Assembly (NCBI RefSeq): GCF_900590885.1
Contig: NZ_UUON01000050.1
Span: forward strand, 682,001-746,000
Origin: Pseudomonas viridiflava
Lineage (GTDB): Bacteria; Pseudomonadota; Gammaproteobacteria; Pseudomonadales; Pseudomonadaceae
Direction of reading: 5' to 3'
DNA length: 64,000 bases
How positions within the stretch are numbered: the stretch's first letter is position 1; each line of letters begins with the position of its first letter. A program made the position numbers and the translations under genes. The notes beneath the pieces were generated by a model that saw only the letters and a program-made list of their open reading frames with translations, was not told the origin of the DNA and searched no databases. Positions 33,265 through 42,339 of this stretch are shown piece by piece.

Positions 33265-34416
33265 TCAGCCTTTTGCGATGAGCCGTGAGTTGCGCTCATT
33301 GCGAAAGGCCAGTTGCTCGATGGTCTGGGTGGCGTGTTCGGCCTCTTCGCGCGCTTGCAGAATGATGCCGTGCTGCTCGGACTTGCTGCAGACCGGGTCG
33401 GCGTTGCTCGCATCCCCCGTGAGCATGAAAGCCTGGCAGCGGCAGCCGCCGAAGTCCTTTTCTTTTTCGTCGCAGGAACGGCACGGCTCGGGCATCCAGT
33501 CGTAGCCGCGAAAGCGGTTGAAGCCGAACGAGTCGTACCAGATGTGCTGCATGCTGTGGTCGCGCACATTGGGAAATTGCACCGGCATCTGCCGGGCGCC
33601 GTGGCAGGGCAGGGCGGTGCCGTCCGGCGTGACCGTAAGGAAGATGCTGCCCCAGCCGTTCATGCAGGCTTTCGGGCGTTCCTCGTAGTAATCCGGTGTC
33701 ACGAATATCAGCTTGCACGGGTGCCCTTCGGCTTCGAGCTTGGCGCGGTATTCGTTGGTGATGCGTTCGGCGCGCACCAGCTGTTCCTTGGTCGGCAACA
33801 ACCCCACACGATTGAGCTGCGCCCAGCCGTAAAACTGGCAGGTGGCGAGTTCGACGAAGTCCGCTTCCAGCGCAATACACAGCTCGATGATGCGGTCGAT
33901 CTTGTCGATATTGTGCCGATGGGTCACGAAGTTGAGCACCATCGGGTAGCCGTGCGCCTTTACCGCGCGGGCCATTTCCAGCTTTTGCGCGAAGGCTTTT
34001 TTCGACCCGGCCAGCAGGTTGTTCACCTGTTCGTCACTGGCCTGGAAGCTGATCTGGATATGGTCCAGGCCGGCTTTCTTGAAGTCGCTGATCTTCTGCT
34101 CGGTGAGGCCGATGCCGGAGGTGATCAGGTTGGTGTAGAACCCCAGCTTGCGCGCCTCGGCGATCAGTTCGGCGAGGTCCTGGCGCACCAGCGGCTCACC
34201 GCCGGAAAACCCCAGCTGCGCGGCGCCCATCTCGCGGGCTTCGCGAAACACCTTGATCCACTGCTCGGTGCTCAGCTCCTTGCCCTGCTCGGCAAAATCC
34301 AGCGGGTTGGAGCAGTACGGGCACTGCAACGGGCAGCGGTAAGTCAGCTCGGCCAGCAGCCACAGCGGCAGGCCGATCGCCGGCTTTTCAGGCAAGAGTG
34401 ATCCAGTGCTCAGCAC
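33265..34416 (-). CDS. pqqE: PQQ biosynthesis radical-SAM enzyme PqqE
   Basis: Makes the carbon-carbon crosslink between Glu and Tyr of the PqqA peptide, with PqqD as peptide chaperone. Cys28, Cys32 and Cys35 in LTYRCPLQCPYC bind the SAM cluster. The SPASM region has the auxiliary cluster cysteines (CMNGWGSIF, GTALPCHG, EPCRSCDEKEKDFGGCRCQ). GTG at 34416 (383 residues) is taken because GGAGG lies 6 bases upstream. The gene then overlaps pqqD by 29 bases; the longer frame would overlap it further. It is the last gene of the operon. Confidence 0.97.
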   Translation of the reverse strand: MLSTGSLLPEKPAIGLPLWLLAELTYRCPLQCPYCSNPLDFAEQGKELSTEQWIKVFREAREMGAAQLGFSGGEPLVRQDLAELIAEARKLGFYTNLITSGIGLTEQKISDFKKAGLDHIQISFQASDEQVNNLLAGSKKAFAQKLEMARAVKAHGYPMVLNFVTHRHNIDKIDRIIELCIALEADFVELATCQFYGWAQLNRVGLLPTKEQLVRAERITNEYRAKLEAEGHPCKLIFVTPDYYEERPKACMNGWGSIFLTVTPDGTALPCHGARQMPVQFPNVRDHSMQHIWYDSFGFNRFRGYDWMPEPCRSCDEKEKDFGGCRCQAFMLTGDASNADPVCSKSEQHGIILQAREEAEHATQTIEQLAFRNERNSRLIAKG

Positions 34417-34663
34417 GGGCGACCTCCATGAATTGCTCGATATCATCACCCAGCTCAGGCACGCCGGGGAATTGCTTATCCAGCTCGGCGATGATCGCCG
34501 CCACGTCGCGCTCGCCGTCGATCAAGCCGCCGATCAACGCGGCGCTGTCGTTGAGCTTGATCATGCCCTCGGGGTAGAGCAACACATGGCCCTTTTGCGC
34601 AGGCTCGTACTGGTAGCGATAGCCTGGGCGCCAGGTCGGTGTTCTGCTGCGATCAAAGCTCAT
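34388..34663 (-). CDS. pqqD: PQQ biosynthesis peptide chaperone PqqD
   Basis: RRE-fold protein of 91 residues that binds PqqA and presents it to PqqE. It has the typical YLLYPEGMIKLN-like segment (HVLLYPEGMIKLNDSA) and winged-helix-like body. It overlaps pqqC by 4 bases and pqqE by 29, so all three are co-translated. Confidence 0.96.
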   Translation of the reverse strand: MSFDRSRTPTWRPGYRYQYEPAQKGHVLLYPEGMIKLNDSAALIGGLIDGERDVAAIIAELDKQFPGVPELGDDIEQFMEVARAEHWITLA

Positions 34664-35412
34664 AGGGGGATCCCTTTATGCCACACCCGCTGGTCGGTCA
34701 CGCTGTGATACGGCGGGCGTTTTAGTTCGTAGGCCATGCTCATGGCATCGAGCATGCTCCACAGGATGTCGAGTTTGAACTGGAGAATTTCCAGCATGCG
34801 CTCCTGGCCTTCACGGGTGGTGTAGTGCGCCAGCGTGATCGCCAGGCCGTGCTCCACATCGCGACGGGCCTGGCCCAGGCGGGTACGGAAATATTCGTAA
34901 CCGGCCGGGTCGATCCACGGGTAATGCTGCGGCCAGCTGTCGAGGCGCGACTGGTGGATCTGCGGCGCGAACAGCTCGGTCAGCGAGCTGCTGGCGGCCT
35001 CCTGCCAACTGGCGCGACGGGCGAAGTTGACGTAGGCGTCTACCGCGAACCGTACGCCCGGCAGTACCAATTCTTGCGAGCGCAGCTGGTCCGGGTCGAG
35101 GCCGACCGCCTGGCCCAGGCGCAGCCAGGCTTCGATGCCGCCGTCTTCGCCCGGCGCACCGTCGTGGTCGAGCAGGCGCTGGATCCATTCGCGACGAATC
35201 TCGCGGTCCGGGCAGTTGGCCAGGATCGCCGCGTCTTTGAGCGGGATATTCACCTGATAGTAGAAGCGGTTGGCGACCCAGCCCTGGATCTGCTCGCGGC
35301 TGGCGCGGCCTTCGTACATCGCCACGTGATACGGATGATGGATATGGTAGAAGGCGCCCTTGGCGCGCAACGCGGCTTCGAATTCGGTGGTGGTCAACGG
35401 TGTGTCAGTCAT
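34660..35412 (-). CDS. pqqC: pyrroloquinoline-quinone synthase PqqC
   Basis: Cofactorless oxidase of 250 residues that catalyses the final ring closure and eight-electron oxidation to PQQ. The seven-helix-bundle family pattern is clear (YHIHHPYHVAMYEGRASREQIQGWVANRFYYQ, EAWLRLGQAVGL, TLAHYTTREGQERMLEIL), including active-site His and Arg residues. ATG at 35412 follows the pqqB stop by 11 bases. Confidence 0.97.
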   Translation of the reverse strand: MTDTPLTTTEFEAALRAKGAFYHIHHPYHVAMYEGRASREQIQGWVANRFYYQVNIPLKDAAILANCPDREIRREWIQRLLDHDGAPGEDGGIEAWLRLGQAVGLDPDQLRSQELVLPGVRFAVDAYVNFARRASWQEAASSSLTELFAPQIHQSRLDSWPQHYPWIDPAGYEYFRTRLGQARRDVEHGLAITLAHYTTREGQERMLEILQFKLDILWSMLDAMSMAYELKRPPYHSVTDQRVWHKGIPL

Positions 35413-35423
35413 TTCGGCTGCTC

Positions 35424-36335
35424 CTACAATTCGATGCTCATGCCGTCGTAAGCCACTTCGACATTGCGCCGCACCAGTTCCGCTCGCTCGGGGGAATCTT
35501 CATCGAGGATCGGGTTGGTGTTGTTGATATGGATAAGCACCTTGCGCTGCTCGGGCAACTTTTCCAGCACTTCGAGCATGCCGCCGGGGCCGTTCTGTGC
35601 CAGGTGGCCCATCTCGCGGCCGGTGCGGGTGCCGACGCCACGGCGTTGCATCTCGTCGTCATCCCACATTGTGCCGTCCACCAACAGGCAGTGGCTGCCG
35701 GCCATGATCTCCAGCAACGGCGCGTCGACCTTGCCCAGGCCCGGGGCGTAGAAGAGTTTGCCGCCGGTGCGCAGGTCTTCGACGATCAGGCCGATGTTGT
35801 CGCCCGGGTGTGGGTCGAAGCGGTGCGGCGAGTAGGGCGGCGCGGCGCTGCGCAGCGGTAGCGGGGTGAAGCGCAGGTTGGGGCAGGCCGGGATGGTGAA
35901 GCTGGCGTCCAGCTCGATGCGGTTCCAGGCCAGGCCGCCGTTCCAGTGGGTGAGCATGGTAAACAGTGGGAAGCCGGTGCTCAGGTCTTCATGGACCATG
36001 TCGGTGCACCACACCTGGTGCGGGCAGCCTTCGCGCAGGCTCAGCAGGCCGGTGGTGTGGTCGATCTGGCTGTCCATCAGGATGATCGCGCTGATGCCGG
36101 TATCGCGCAGGGCACGGCCGGGCTGCATCGGTGCAAAGCTTTGCAGCTGCGCGCGGATATCCGGCGAGGCGTTGCACAGCACCCAATTCACGCCGTCGTC
36201 GGAAATCGCGATGGACGACTGGGTACGCGCCTGCGCCCGCAGGCTGCCGTCACGAAAACCTGCGCAGTTCACGCAGTTGCAGTTCCACTGCGGGAAACCA
36301 CCGCCGGCGGCGGAACCTAGAATCTGGACAAACAT
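35424..36335 (-). CDS. pqqB: PQQ biosynthesis protein PqqB
   Basis: Metallo-beta-lactamase-fold protein of 303 residues, proposed to hydroxylate the PqqE product tyrosine. It starts MFVQILGSAAGGGFPQWNCNC (CNCxxC metal/iron-like motif) and has SQIDHTTGLLSLRE and HINNTNPILDEDSPE. ATG at 36335 follows GGGAG. It is separated from pqqA by a terminator-like hairpin, so it is expressed at a lower level than the peptide gene. Confidence 0.97.
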   Translation of the reverse strand: MFVQILGSAAGGGFPQWNCNCVNCAGFRDGSLRAQARTQSSIAISDDGVNWVLCNASPDIRAQLQSFAPMQPGRALRDTGISAIILMDSQIDHTTGLLSLREGCPHQVWCTDMVHEDLSTGFPLFTMLTHWNGGLAWNRIELDASFTIPACPNLRFTPLPLRSAAPPYSPHRFDPHPGDNIGLIVEDLRTGGKLFYAPGLGKVDAPLLEIMAGSHCLLVDGTMWDDDEMQRRGVGTRTGREMGHLAQNGPGGMLEVLEKLPEQRKVLIHINNTNPILDEDSPERAELVRRNVEVAYDGMSIEL

Positions 36336-36360
36336 GGTAGCTCCCAAGCAAAGCTCAAAA

Positions 36361-36389
36361 CAAAAACGCCCCGGGCGAACCGAGGCGTT
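36361..36389 (-). terminator. attenuating hairpin between pqqA and pqqB
   Basis: On the minus strand AACGCC...GGCGTT with an inner CGG/CCG pair is followed by TTTTTGTTTT. It should partly terminate pqqA transcription, giving more precursor peptide than enzymes. Confidence 0.75.
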
Positions 36390-36404
36390 GTATTACCCAG
36401 CGAA

Positions 36405-36479
36405 TTAACGGCTGGCGAAGTACATGGTGACTTCGAAACCGATGCGCAGATCTGTGTAAGCAGGTTTGGACCAGGTCAT
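36405..36479 (-). CDS. pqqA: PqqA, precursor peptide of PQQ
   Basis: Peptide of 24 residues, too short for most gene finders, starting at ATG 36479 with TAGGAG upstream. It ends ...RIGFEVTMYFASR, with the invariant Glu and Tyr in E-V-T-M-Y (residues 16 and 20) that are joined and become PQQ. A TATAT-like -10 lies upstream within the 160-base gap after pqqF. The cofactor serves periplasmic glucose and alcohol dehydrogenases. Confidence 0.98.
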   Translation of the reverse strand: MTWSKPAYTDLRIGFEVTMYFASR

Positions 36480-36638
36480 ATTCTTACTCCTACCAAGGGA
36501 TGGGACGTTCACTACCAAGCAATACATATAGTCCACCTCCAGTCGGAGATGTTCAGAGGTGTGCGTGGGAATGTTACGCAATTCTTTTCAAGTTAGCGCT
36601 GTCTTGATGGAAAAAGCCTTTTGCAGGGGCGGCAATGA

Positions 36639-39002
36639 TCAGCCGGCCGCCTGCCAGGAATCGTTGATGCGGGGGCCGTTGGCGAGGCAGCGCCAGCCGC
36701 CTGCAGCGGCGTTCAGTTGTTGGGCCGCGTGCTGCATATCTTCCCGTGAACAGGCGTGGATCGCCTTTTGCAGCTGCGCGAGGTAATCCGACGGATGGCC
36801 CGCCAGGTGCGCCTGCCACAGCAACTCGGCCGCTTGGGCGATGGGCAAGGCGTGTATTGCGAACTGTTGCGCAAGGGCCTGGTTGCCCAAGTCTTCATTG
36901 CCGTCCATCAGCGCTGGCAATTGCTTCAGGAAGGTTTGCAGGTGATCGATGATCCCTTCCAGGGAAACGTCAGGCGACTGCACGCCAAACAACAGACCGG
37001 TCTGCCCGTTGATTTGTCGGACGCCGCTGAACACCGCGTAGCCCAATTGCAACTCGACGCGCAGGCGTTGGTAGAACGGCCCTTGGAGCACGTGTCCGAG
37101 TAGTCGCCAGGCGGCCTCGTCCGCCAGGGATTTGCTGGGCGTGGGGCAAAACAGCAACAAGGCGGCGTCGCTGGAGTCTGTCTTCACTGTGTGCCAGAGG
37201 CGTTGCTCGCCAAGGCTCGGGTATTCGGGCTGAAAGCTCGCGGGTTGCCCGGGCAGGCGTGCGGCGGCTGTTTTGATCGCCGCTTCCATGGCAGAGGAGA
37301 AACCGGCACCCAGCCCTTGCCAGCGTGCAGTGGCCCACGAAGCCTCGCCGGCGCCGGGGATAACCCCGGCACAGCACGCGGGCAACGCCTTGAGCAGTTC
37401 CCGGATGGCGATCATCGGTGTCTGGGTGAGGGGCGTTGCGTGCGGCTGATTCAAGCTCAGCGCCAGTGCTTCCAGCACCGCGGGCATGGGTTCTTGCAGC
37501 CCGACCAATTTCACCAGTCCGTCATTGCCGATTGCATCGAAAGACAATTCCACACCCGCCTGACGGGCCTGCTCGCGCAACGGCTGTAACCGGCTTTCAA
37601 GGCCTGTGGGTGCGGGAGCATCAAACCGCCAGTGCAGGTACAGCGCGCCTTCATCGGCGCTATCCGACAGGGCTTGGCTGAATGTCAGCGCGGGCAGCTC
37701 TCGCCGGCCTCGCGAGCGATCCTGGGCAAAGGTGCGCAACCCGCGATGGGCGCTGGTTTGGCCGCGAATCAGGCCGGCGCGTTCGTCCTTGGCGGGTGGG
37801 CGCAGGAACGGGTTGGGCGAGGGTAGCTGCCACGCGTGCCGGGAAGGCGGCAGTTGCAGCGCGTCCAGCAGGGACTTGAGGGCGACGATGCTTTGGTCCG
37901 ACAAGTCTTCGGTGGCGTTTCGGGCCAATGCTAAAGCGCCTTGGACCTGCTGTTGGCGCGCGTTCAGCAAAGCGAACTCCTCGCGCAGAGTTCTCCAATC
38001 GCTATGTGCGAAAAAGCTCAACCAGTCGTACAGCAACGCTTCGATCTGCGTCGCCGAATCGCCTTGGGTGTCGAGGGAAAAGTCGATATCCAGCAACGCT
38101 TGCCCGGCGAAGTGGTACAGCACGCTCGCCTGCACAGCAGTCGCCAGCTTCCGGGTTTTCAGTTCAGCCAGCAGCCCGCCCGGCGCCGAGCTGTTGAGCC
38201 AGATACAGAGGAAGTCGACGGCTTCACGGGGGGCTTCACCGGTGAATACAAGGTGCAGATGGGTATGGGTGCGGTGTTGATAAGTGCGTGCCTGGCCTGG
38301 CATCAATGCCGGCGGGGCAGCTTGTGGGTGGTGGGGGCCTGAGGCCAATGCCTGGCTGAACTGCTGCGCCAGGGCTTCCAGTTCTGCCATTGGCTGCGGG
38401 CCGGCGAGGCTCAAGGTCATCTGCCCGCTCTGATAGAAGCGCGTGTGGAATTCCTGCAACGCTTGCTGAAAATCCTCACGCTCCAACGGCAGGCTGTCGC
38501 GGTTACCAGCGTGAAAGCCGCGCAACGGGTGATCGGCCGCCAACCCTTCCAGCAGGGCGACTTGCTCTTGCGCCTTGGCATCCTGGGACCAGGCGACAAA
38601 CTCCGCCTGCAGCACTTCGCGCTCGCGCAGTTGGTCTTCCAGGCTCAGGCGCGGGTGGGTGAGCATGTCTGCCAGCCGCTCCAGCCCAGCGGCGAAGGTC
38701 GATACCGGCAGCTCGAAGAAGAAATCCGTGGTGCGCTCGCGGGTGCTGGCATTCACCTGGCCGCCGTGACGTTGCACGTAGGTCATCAGGCCTTCGCCCG
38801 TAGGAAAACGTTCGGTACCCAGAAACAACAGATGCTCAAGAAAATGGGCCAGGCCCGGCCACGCCAGCGGAACATCATGACTGCCAGCAGCCACGCACAA
38901 AGTTGCCGCACTGCGTTTCAAGCGCGGCGCATGGCGCAGGGAAACCTGCAGGCCGTTGGCCAGGGTCATGTGAAGGTGATGAGGGTGGGCCGGCGCGGGC
39001 AT
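36639..39002 (-). CDS. pqqF: PqqF, M16 zinc peptidase
   Basis: Peptidase of 787 residues thought to release the crosslinked Glu-Tyr from processed PqqA. The inverted zinc motif HxxEH is at 53-57 (HFLEH), with downstream glutamates, followed by four M16-type domains. ATG at 39002 is preferred because GGAAG lies 5 bases upstream; ATG at 39032 has none. It lies upstream of pqqA on the same strand, the order usual for pseudomonads, and after davA with a 48-base gap, so lysine and PQQ genes may be partly read together. Confidence 0.94.
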   Translation of the reverse strand: MPAPAHPHHLHMTLANGLQVSLRHAPRLKRSAATLCVAAGSHDVPLAWPGLAHFLEHLLFLGTERFPTGEGLMTYVQRHGGQVNASTRERTTDFFFELPVSTFAAGLERLADMLTHPRLSLEDQLREREVLQAEFVAWSQDAKAQEQVALLEGLAADHPLRGFHAGNRDSLPLEREDFQQALQEFHTRFYQSGQMTLSLAGPQPMAELEALAQQFSQALASGPHHPQAAPPALMPGQARTYQHRTHTHLHLVFTGEAPREAVDFLCIWLNSSAPGGLLAELKTRKLATAVQASVLYHFAGQALLDIDFSLDTQGDSATQIEALLYDWLSFFAHSDWRTLREEFALLNARQQQVQGALALARNATEDLSDQSIVALKSLLDALQLPPSRHAWQLPSPNPFLRPPAKDERAGLIRGQTSAHRGLRTFAQDRSRGRRELPALTFSQALSDSADEGALYLHWRFDAPAPTGLESRLQPLREQARQAGVELSFDAIGNDGLVKLVGLQEPMPAVLEALALSLNQPHATPLTQTPMIAIRELLKALPACCAGVIPGAGEASWATARWQGLGAGFSSAMEAAIKTAAARLPGQPASFQPEYPSLGEQRLWHTVKTDSSDAALLLFCPTPSKSLADEAAWRLLGHVLQGPFYQRLRVELQLGYAVFSGVRQINGQTGLLFGVQSPDVSLEGIIDHLQTFLKQLPALMDGNEDLGNQALAQQFAIHALPIAQAAELLWQAHLAGHPSDYLAQLQKAIHACSREDMQHAAQQLNAAAGGWRCLANGPRINDSWQAAG

Positions 39003-39050
39003 GGGCACTTCCGAAACGTAGGAAGTGGCCATGTTAACAAACCGGCTGGA

Positions 39051-39848
39051 TCAGGGCTTGTGCAGCGCGCCGTAGAGCTCGGGGCGACGGTCTTGCAGGT
39101 AGTGGTTGGCGGCGCGGGCGTCGGTAATCGTTTGGCGCTCCAGCGTGCCGACGATCAAGGCTTCATCCAGGCCGGCCTGGGCGATGCGCTGGCCGTTTGG
39201 CGCGGCGATGCTGCTTTGCCCGCAATACTGGATTTCGCCTTCGTGCCCGCAGTAATTGGCGTAGGCCACGTAGCACTGGTTCTCGAAGGCCCGCGCCCGC
39301 ACGGTCACGTCGGCGACAAAGTCGAACGGCACCATATTGGCCGTGGGTACCAGAATCAGCTCGGCGCCTGCCAGGGCCAGGCGCCGAGTGTTTTCGGGGA
39401 ACTCCAGGTCGTAGCAGATCAGCAATCCGAGCTTCCAGCCATTGAGCTCCACCAGTGGGAAATCATCGCCCCCGGCGCTGAACATCGAGTGGTCCAGATC
39501 GCCGAACAGATGGGTCTTGCGGTAGTTGCACAGGCGCTGGCCCTGGGCATCGATCAACTGCACGGCATTGTAGATCTGCCCGTCGTCGGCGCGTTCCGGG
39601 TAACCGTACAGAATCGCCAGGCCGGCGCTTTTCGCCAGTTCGGCAATCGCCTGCGCCGAGTCCCCATCCTGCGCCTCCGCCAGGGCGCCCACCGCCTCGG
39701 CGCCGATGTTGTAGCCGCTGAGGAACATCTCCGGCAGCACCAGCACATCGGCAGAGCCGGACGCCTCGTGCGCCAGCTGATGCAGGCGCTTGAGGTTGCC
39801 GGCCACATCCAGCGGCAGCGGCGGGCATTGGTAAAGGGCGACGCGCAT
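39051..39848 (-). CDS. davA: 5-aminovaleramide amidohydrolase
   Basis: Nitrilase-superfamily amidase of 265 residues. The catalytic triad is visible: Glu40 (VLPEMFLSG), Lys111 (NYRKTHLFG) and Cys145 (LLICYDLEFPEN). The start at 39848 follows AAGGAG. Taken alone it is a generic carbon-nitrogen hydrolase; its place 11 bases after a DavB-like gene and beside pqqF reproduces the P. putida davBA-pqq arrangement, which supports 5-aminovaleramide to 5-aminovalerate in lysine degradation. davT/davD, needed to go on to glutarate, are not here. Confidence 0.9.
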   Translation of the reverse strand: MRVALYQCPPLPLDVAGNLKRLHQLAHEASGSADVLVLPEMFLSGYNIGAEAVGALAEAQDGDSAQAIAELAKSAGLAILYGYPERADDGQIYNAVQLIDAQGQRLCNYRKTHLFGDLDHSMFSAGGDDFPLVELNGWKLGLLICYDLEFPENTRRLALAGAELILVPTANMVPFDFVADVTVRARAFENQCYVAYANYCGHEGEIQYCGQSSIAAPNGQRIAQAGLDEALIVGTLERQTITDARAANHYLQDRRPELYGALHKP

Positions 39849-39858
39849 GTGCAACTCC

Positions 39859-41565
39859 TTAATCCGCCAGGGCGATTGGCCCGATTTCGTCGAACACATC
39901 ACCCGGCCCCGGGTTCTCGGGGTGAGTGCTGCCGCCGAAGTGGGTCATGATGCCCCACACCGCATTCAGCGAGGTTTGCACCGCGCCTTCGACCCACGCG
40001 GGGGTCCAGGACACGTCATCGCCGGCGATAAAAATCCCACGTTGTTCGGCGGGCATGTCTTTCTGCATAAAGTGCGCATACATACGCTGGTTGTAGCGAT
40101 AGTGTCCAGGCAGCGCGCCCTTGAAGGCACCGAGGAAATGCGGGTCGGCTTCCCACGACACAGTGATCGGGTCGCCGATGATGCGCGCCTTGATATCAAC
40201 TTTCGGGTAGATCTTTTTCAGCGCGTCGAGGGCGAGCTTCACGCGTTTGTCGATGGGCTGCGGGAGCATTTTCAGCGCGTCGCTCATCCACGAATATGAC
40301 AGGCAGATCACGCCGGGCTTGTCGTCGCCGTTATCGAACAGGTAGGTGCCACGGGTCAGGCGGTCGGTGAGGGTCATGCTCATCAGGTCGCGGCCGGTTT
40401 CCGGGTCTTTGTCCTTCCAGAACGGGCGGTCGACCATCACGAAGGTTTTTGATGACTGCATGTAGCGCGTGCGGTCCAGGGCCATCCACATCTTTTGCGA
40501 GAACAGGGTTTCGTCGCATTCGATCTGGGTGGTCAGCAACCAGCTCTGGCAAGTGGTGAGCACGGCGGCGTATTCGCGGGTGTCGCCATAGTTGTCGGTG
40601 ACTGCGAAACGGCCGTCGGCCGCGTGGGCAATCGCCTTGACCCCGGCGCGTGGCGCACCGCGGTGCAACGAGCTGAGGCTGGTGCCCGCCGGCCAGTGGG
40701 CGCAACGCTCCGGCACATGACGCCAGATGCCCATGGGCACCTGGGCGACGCCGCCGACCACCAGGTGCTGATGGTCATCGCAGTTGGTCATCACCACGCG
40801 GAAGATTTCCAGCATCGAGTTGGGGAAGTCCGAGTCCCAGCCGCCGGTGCCGAAGCCGACCTGGCCAAACACTTCGCGGTGCAGGAACGACAGCTTGGCG
40901 AACGCTTTGGAGGTGGCGACAAAGTCGTAGAAGGTGCGGTCGTCCCACAGCGGCACCAGCTTATTCCACAGCTCTTTGAGGCGCGGTACGTCGCGGTCGC
41001 GGATGGCCTGCTGGATATCGCCGAACTGCGAACCGGCTTCCAGCGCATCGGCCCAGGCGTCGGCGACTTCCTGGAACAACACCGGCAAATCGGCGAGCTT
41101 TTGCGCGTAGTGGGTCTGGCCTTCGAGGTCGATCACCGTGCTGCCGGACGCCGGCGTCAGCGGGTTGGGGAAGGGTTTGGTTTCCAGGCCAAGCTTGTCC
41201 ACGTAGTGATAGAACGCCGTGGACGACACCGGAAAACGCATGCCGCCCAGCTCGGCGATGATGCCTTCCGCGCCTTCAAAAGCCTGGGAGCGCAGGCGCC
41301 CGCCCATCTTCGAGGCTTCATACACCACCGGCTTGAGGCCCAACTTCATCAGCTCGTAGGCGGCCACCAGGCCAGCGATCCCGGCGCCGACGATCGCCAC
41401 TTCGGCTCCGTGGTTGGCGGCGGGGATGCTGCCCAGGCCAGCCGGGTGCTCGATCCAGTCATCAAAGGCAAACGGGAAATCCGGGCCGAAGATGGTGATG
41501 GGTTTCTTACCGTTTGCCGGCGGGTGGCGATTGGTCTTGCTGAAGGTGCTGGACGGAATGCTCAT
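39859..41565 (-). CDS. davB: lysine 2-monooxygenase
   Basis: FAD-dependent oxidative decarboxylase of 568 residues that converts L-lysine to 5-aminovaleramide. The dinucleotide fold is VAIVGAGIAGLVAAYELMK (Gly60, Gly62, Gly65), then VVYEASKMGGRLRS, with the C-terminal FAD motif IFIAGDDVSWTPAWVEGAV. An N-terminal extension of about 50 residues is shared with tryptophan 2-monooxygenase (IaaM), which is the main alternative identity. The neighbouring amidase would fit either substrate, but the Lrp regulator and pqq synteny favour lysine. Confidence 0.88.
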   Translation of the reverse strand: MSIPSSTFSKTNRHPPANGKKPITIFGPDFPFAFDDWIEHPAGLGSIPAANHGAEVAIVGAGIAGLVAAYELMKLGLKPVVYEASKMGGRLRSQAFEGAEGIIAELGGMRFPVSSTAFYHYVDKLGLETKPFPNPLTPASGSTVIDLEGQTHYAQKLADLPVLFQEVADAWADALEAGSQFGDIQQAIRDRDVPRLKELWNKLVPLWDDRTFYDFVATSKAFAKLSFLHREVFGQVGFGTGGWDSDFPNSMLEIFRVVMTNCDDHQHLVVGGVAQVPMGIWRHVPERCAHWPAGTSLSSLHRGAPRAGVKAIAHAADGRFAVTDNYGDTREYAAVLTTCQSWLLTTQIECDETLFSQKMWMALDRTRYMQSSKTFVMVDRPFWKDKDPETGRDLMSMTLTDRLTRGTYLFDNGDDKPGVICLSYSWMSDALKMLPQPIDKRVKLALDALKKIYPKVDIKARIIGDPITVSWEADPHFLGAFKGALPGHYRYNQRMYAHFMQKDMPAEQRGIFIAGDDVSWTPAWVEGAVQTSLNAVWGIMTHFGGSTHPENPGPGDVFDEIGPIALAD

Positions 41566-41711
41566 GGCTGACCTTACTGGCGACTCGGCGGGAAGCGACC
41601 CGCTGAGTATAGGAAAAGATAGCAGCCAGTTTAGGGAGCGTTGCGCTCGTTAATAAGACGCAATGTGTCGTCGAATTGGATTGGTTTTAGTCAATATGAC
41701 GAATCAGCGGG

Positions 41712-42158
41712 TCAGATCGGCTGCCCACGATCCAATTTGTTACTGAGGATGATCGACGTGGTGGTTTTTTCCACACCGTCGACGCTGCCGATCTGGTCCA
41801 GCAACTGGTCCAACTGCTCCGGCGAATCCGTGCGCAGCCACGCCACGTAATCAAACTCGCCACTCACCGCACACAACTGTTGCACCTGAGCCATGGCACT
41901 CAGCCTGCGCAACACCTCTTTACCCGAGCGCGGTTGCACGGTAATGCCCACATACGCCTGCAACCCCCCATCGACCACCCGCTGACCCAGACGCACGCCG
42001 TAACCGGTGATCACCTGGGTTTTCTCCAGCCGCGCCAGGCGCGAGGTGACCGTGGTGCGCGCGATACCCAGCTGCCGGGCGAGCATGGCCACGCTTTCAC
42101 GGGCGTTGAGCTGCAGGGCGGCGATGAGTTGGCGGTCGATTTCGTCTAGGGCGGGCAA
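41712..42158 (-). CDS. Lrp/AsnC-family regulator
   Basis: Amino-acid-responsive regulator of 148 residues: helix-turn-helix (about 22-45, SVAMLARQLGIARTTVTSRLARLE) and a RAM ligand-binding domain (YVGITVQPRSGKEVLRRL, VSGEFDYVAWLRTDS). TTG at 42158 is chosen for GGAG 8 bases upstream; the frame upstream would run into the tRNA terminator. It precedes davB by 146 bases on the same strand, so lysine-responsive control of davBA is the natural hypothesis. Confidence 0.92.
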   Translation of the reverse strand: MPALDEIDRQLIAALQLNARESVAMLARQLGIARTTVTSRLARLEKTQVITGYGVRLGQRVVDGGLQAYVGITVQPRSGKEVLRRLSAMAQVQQLCAVSGEFDYVAWLRTDSPEQLDQLLDQIGSVDGVEKTTTSIILSNKLDRGQPI

Positions 42159-42217
42159 GGTGGAAGCTCCAGTGCGGGCGGCGGTGGAGGGGTATGTTAC
42201 AGACTTCCAGACACACA

Positions 42218-42240
42218 AAAGCCGCGCAATGCGCGGCTTT
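42218..42240 (-). terminator. terminator of the tRNA gene
   Basis: AAAGCCGCGC, AAT, GCGCGGCTTT lies immediately after the CCA end of the tRNA, with a T-rich continuation on the minus strand. Confidence 0.88.
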
Positions 42241-42246
42241 CTTGTT

Positions 42247-42323
42247 TGGTGGGCCCACACGGACTTGAACCGTGGACCAAAGGATTATGAGTCCTCTGCT
42301 CTGACCAACTGAGCTATAGGCCC
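42247..42323 (-). tRNA. tRNA with CAU anticodon (Met or lysidine-type Ile2)
   Basis: A 77-nt cloverleaf with encoded CCA: acceptor GGGCCUA/UGGGCCC, D-arm AGCUCAGUUGGUCAGAGC, anticodon loop CUCAUAA, T-arm CACGGUUCAAGUCCGUG. It is not initiator type (position 1 pairs). Acceptor pairs C4-G69 and C5-G68 and discriminator A73 fit TilS recognition of tRNA-Ile2, but elongator Met has the same loop, so the charge identity stays open. Confidence 0.95.
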
Positions 42324-42339
42324 TGTAACAGGTCGCGGA

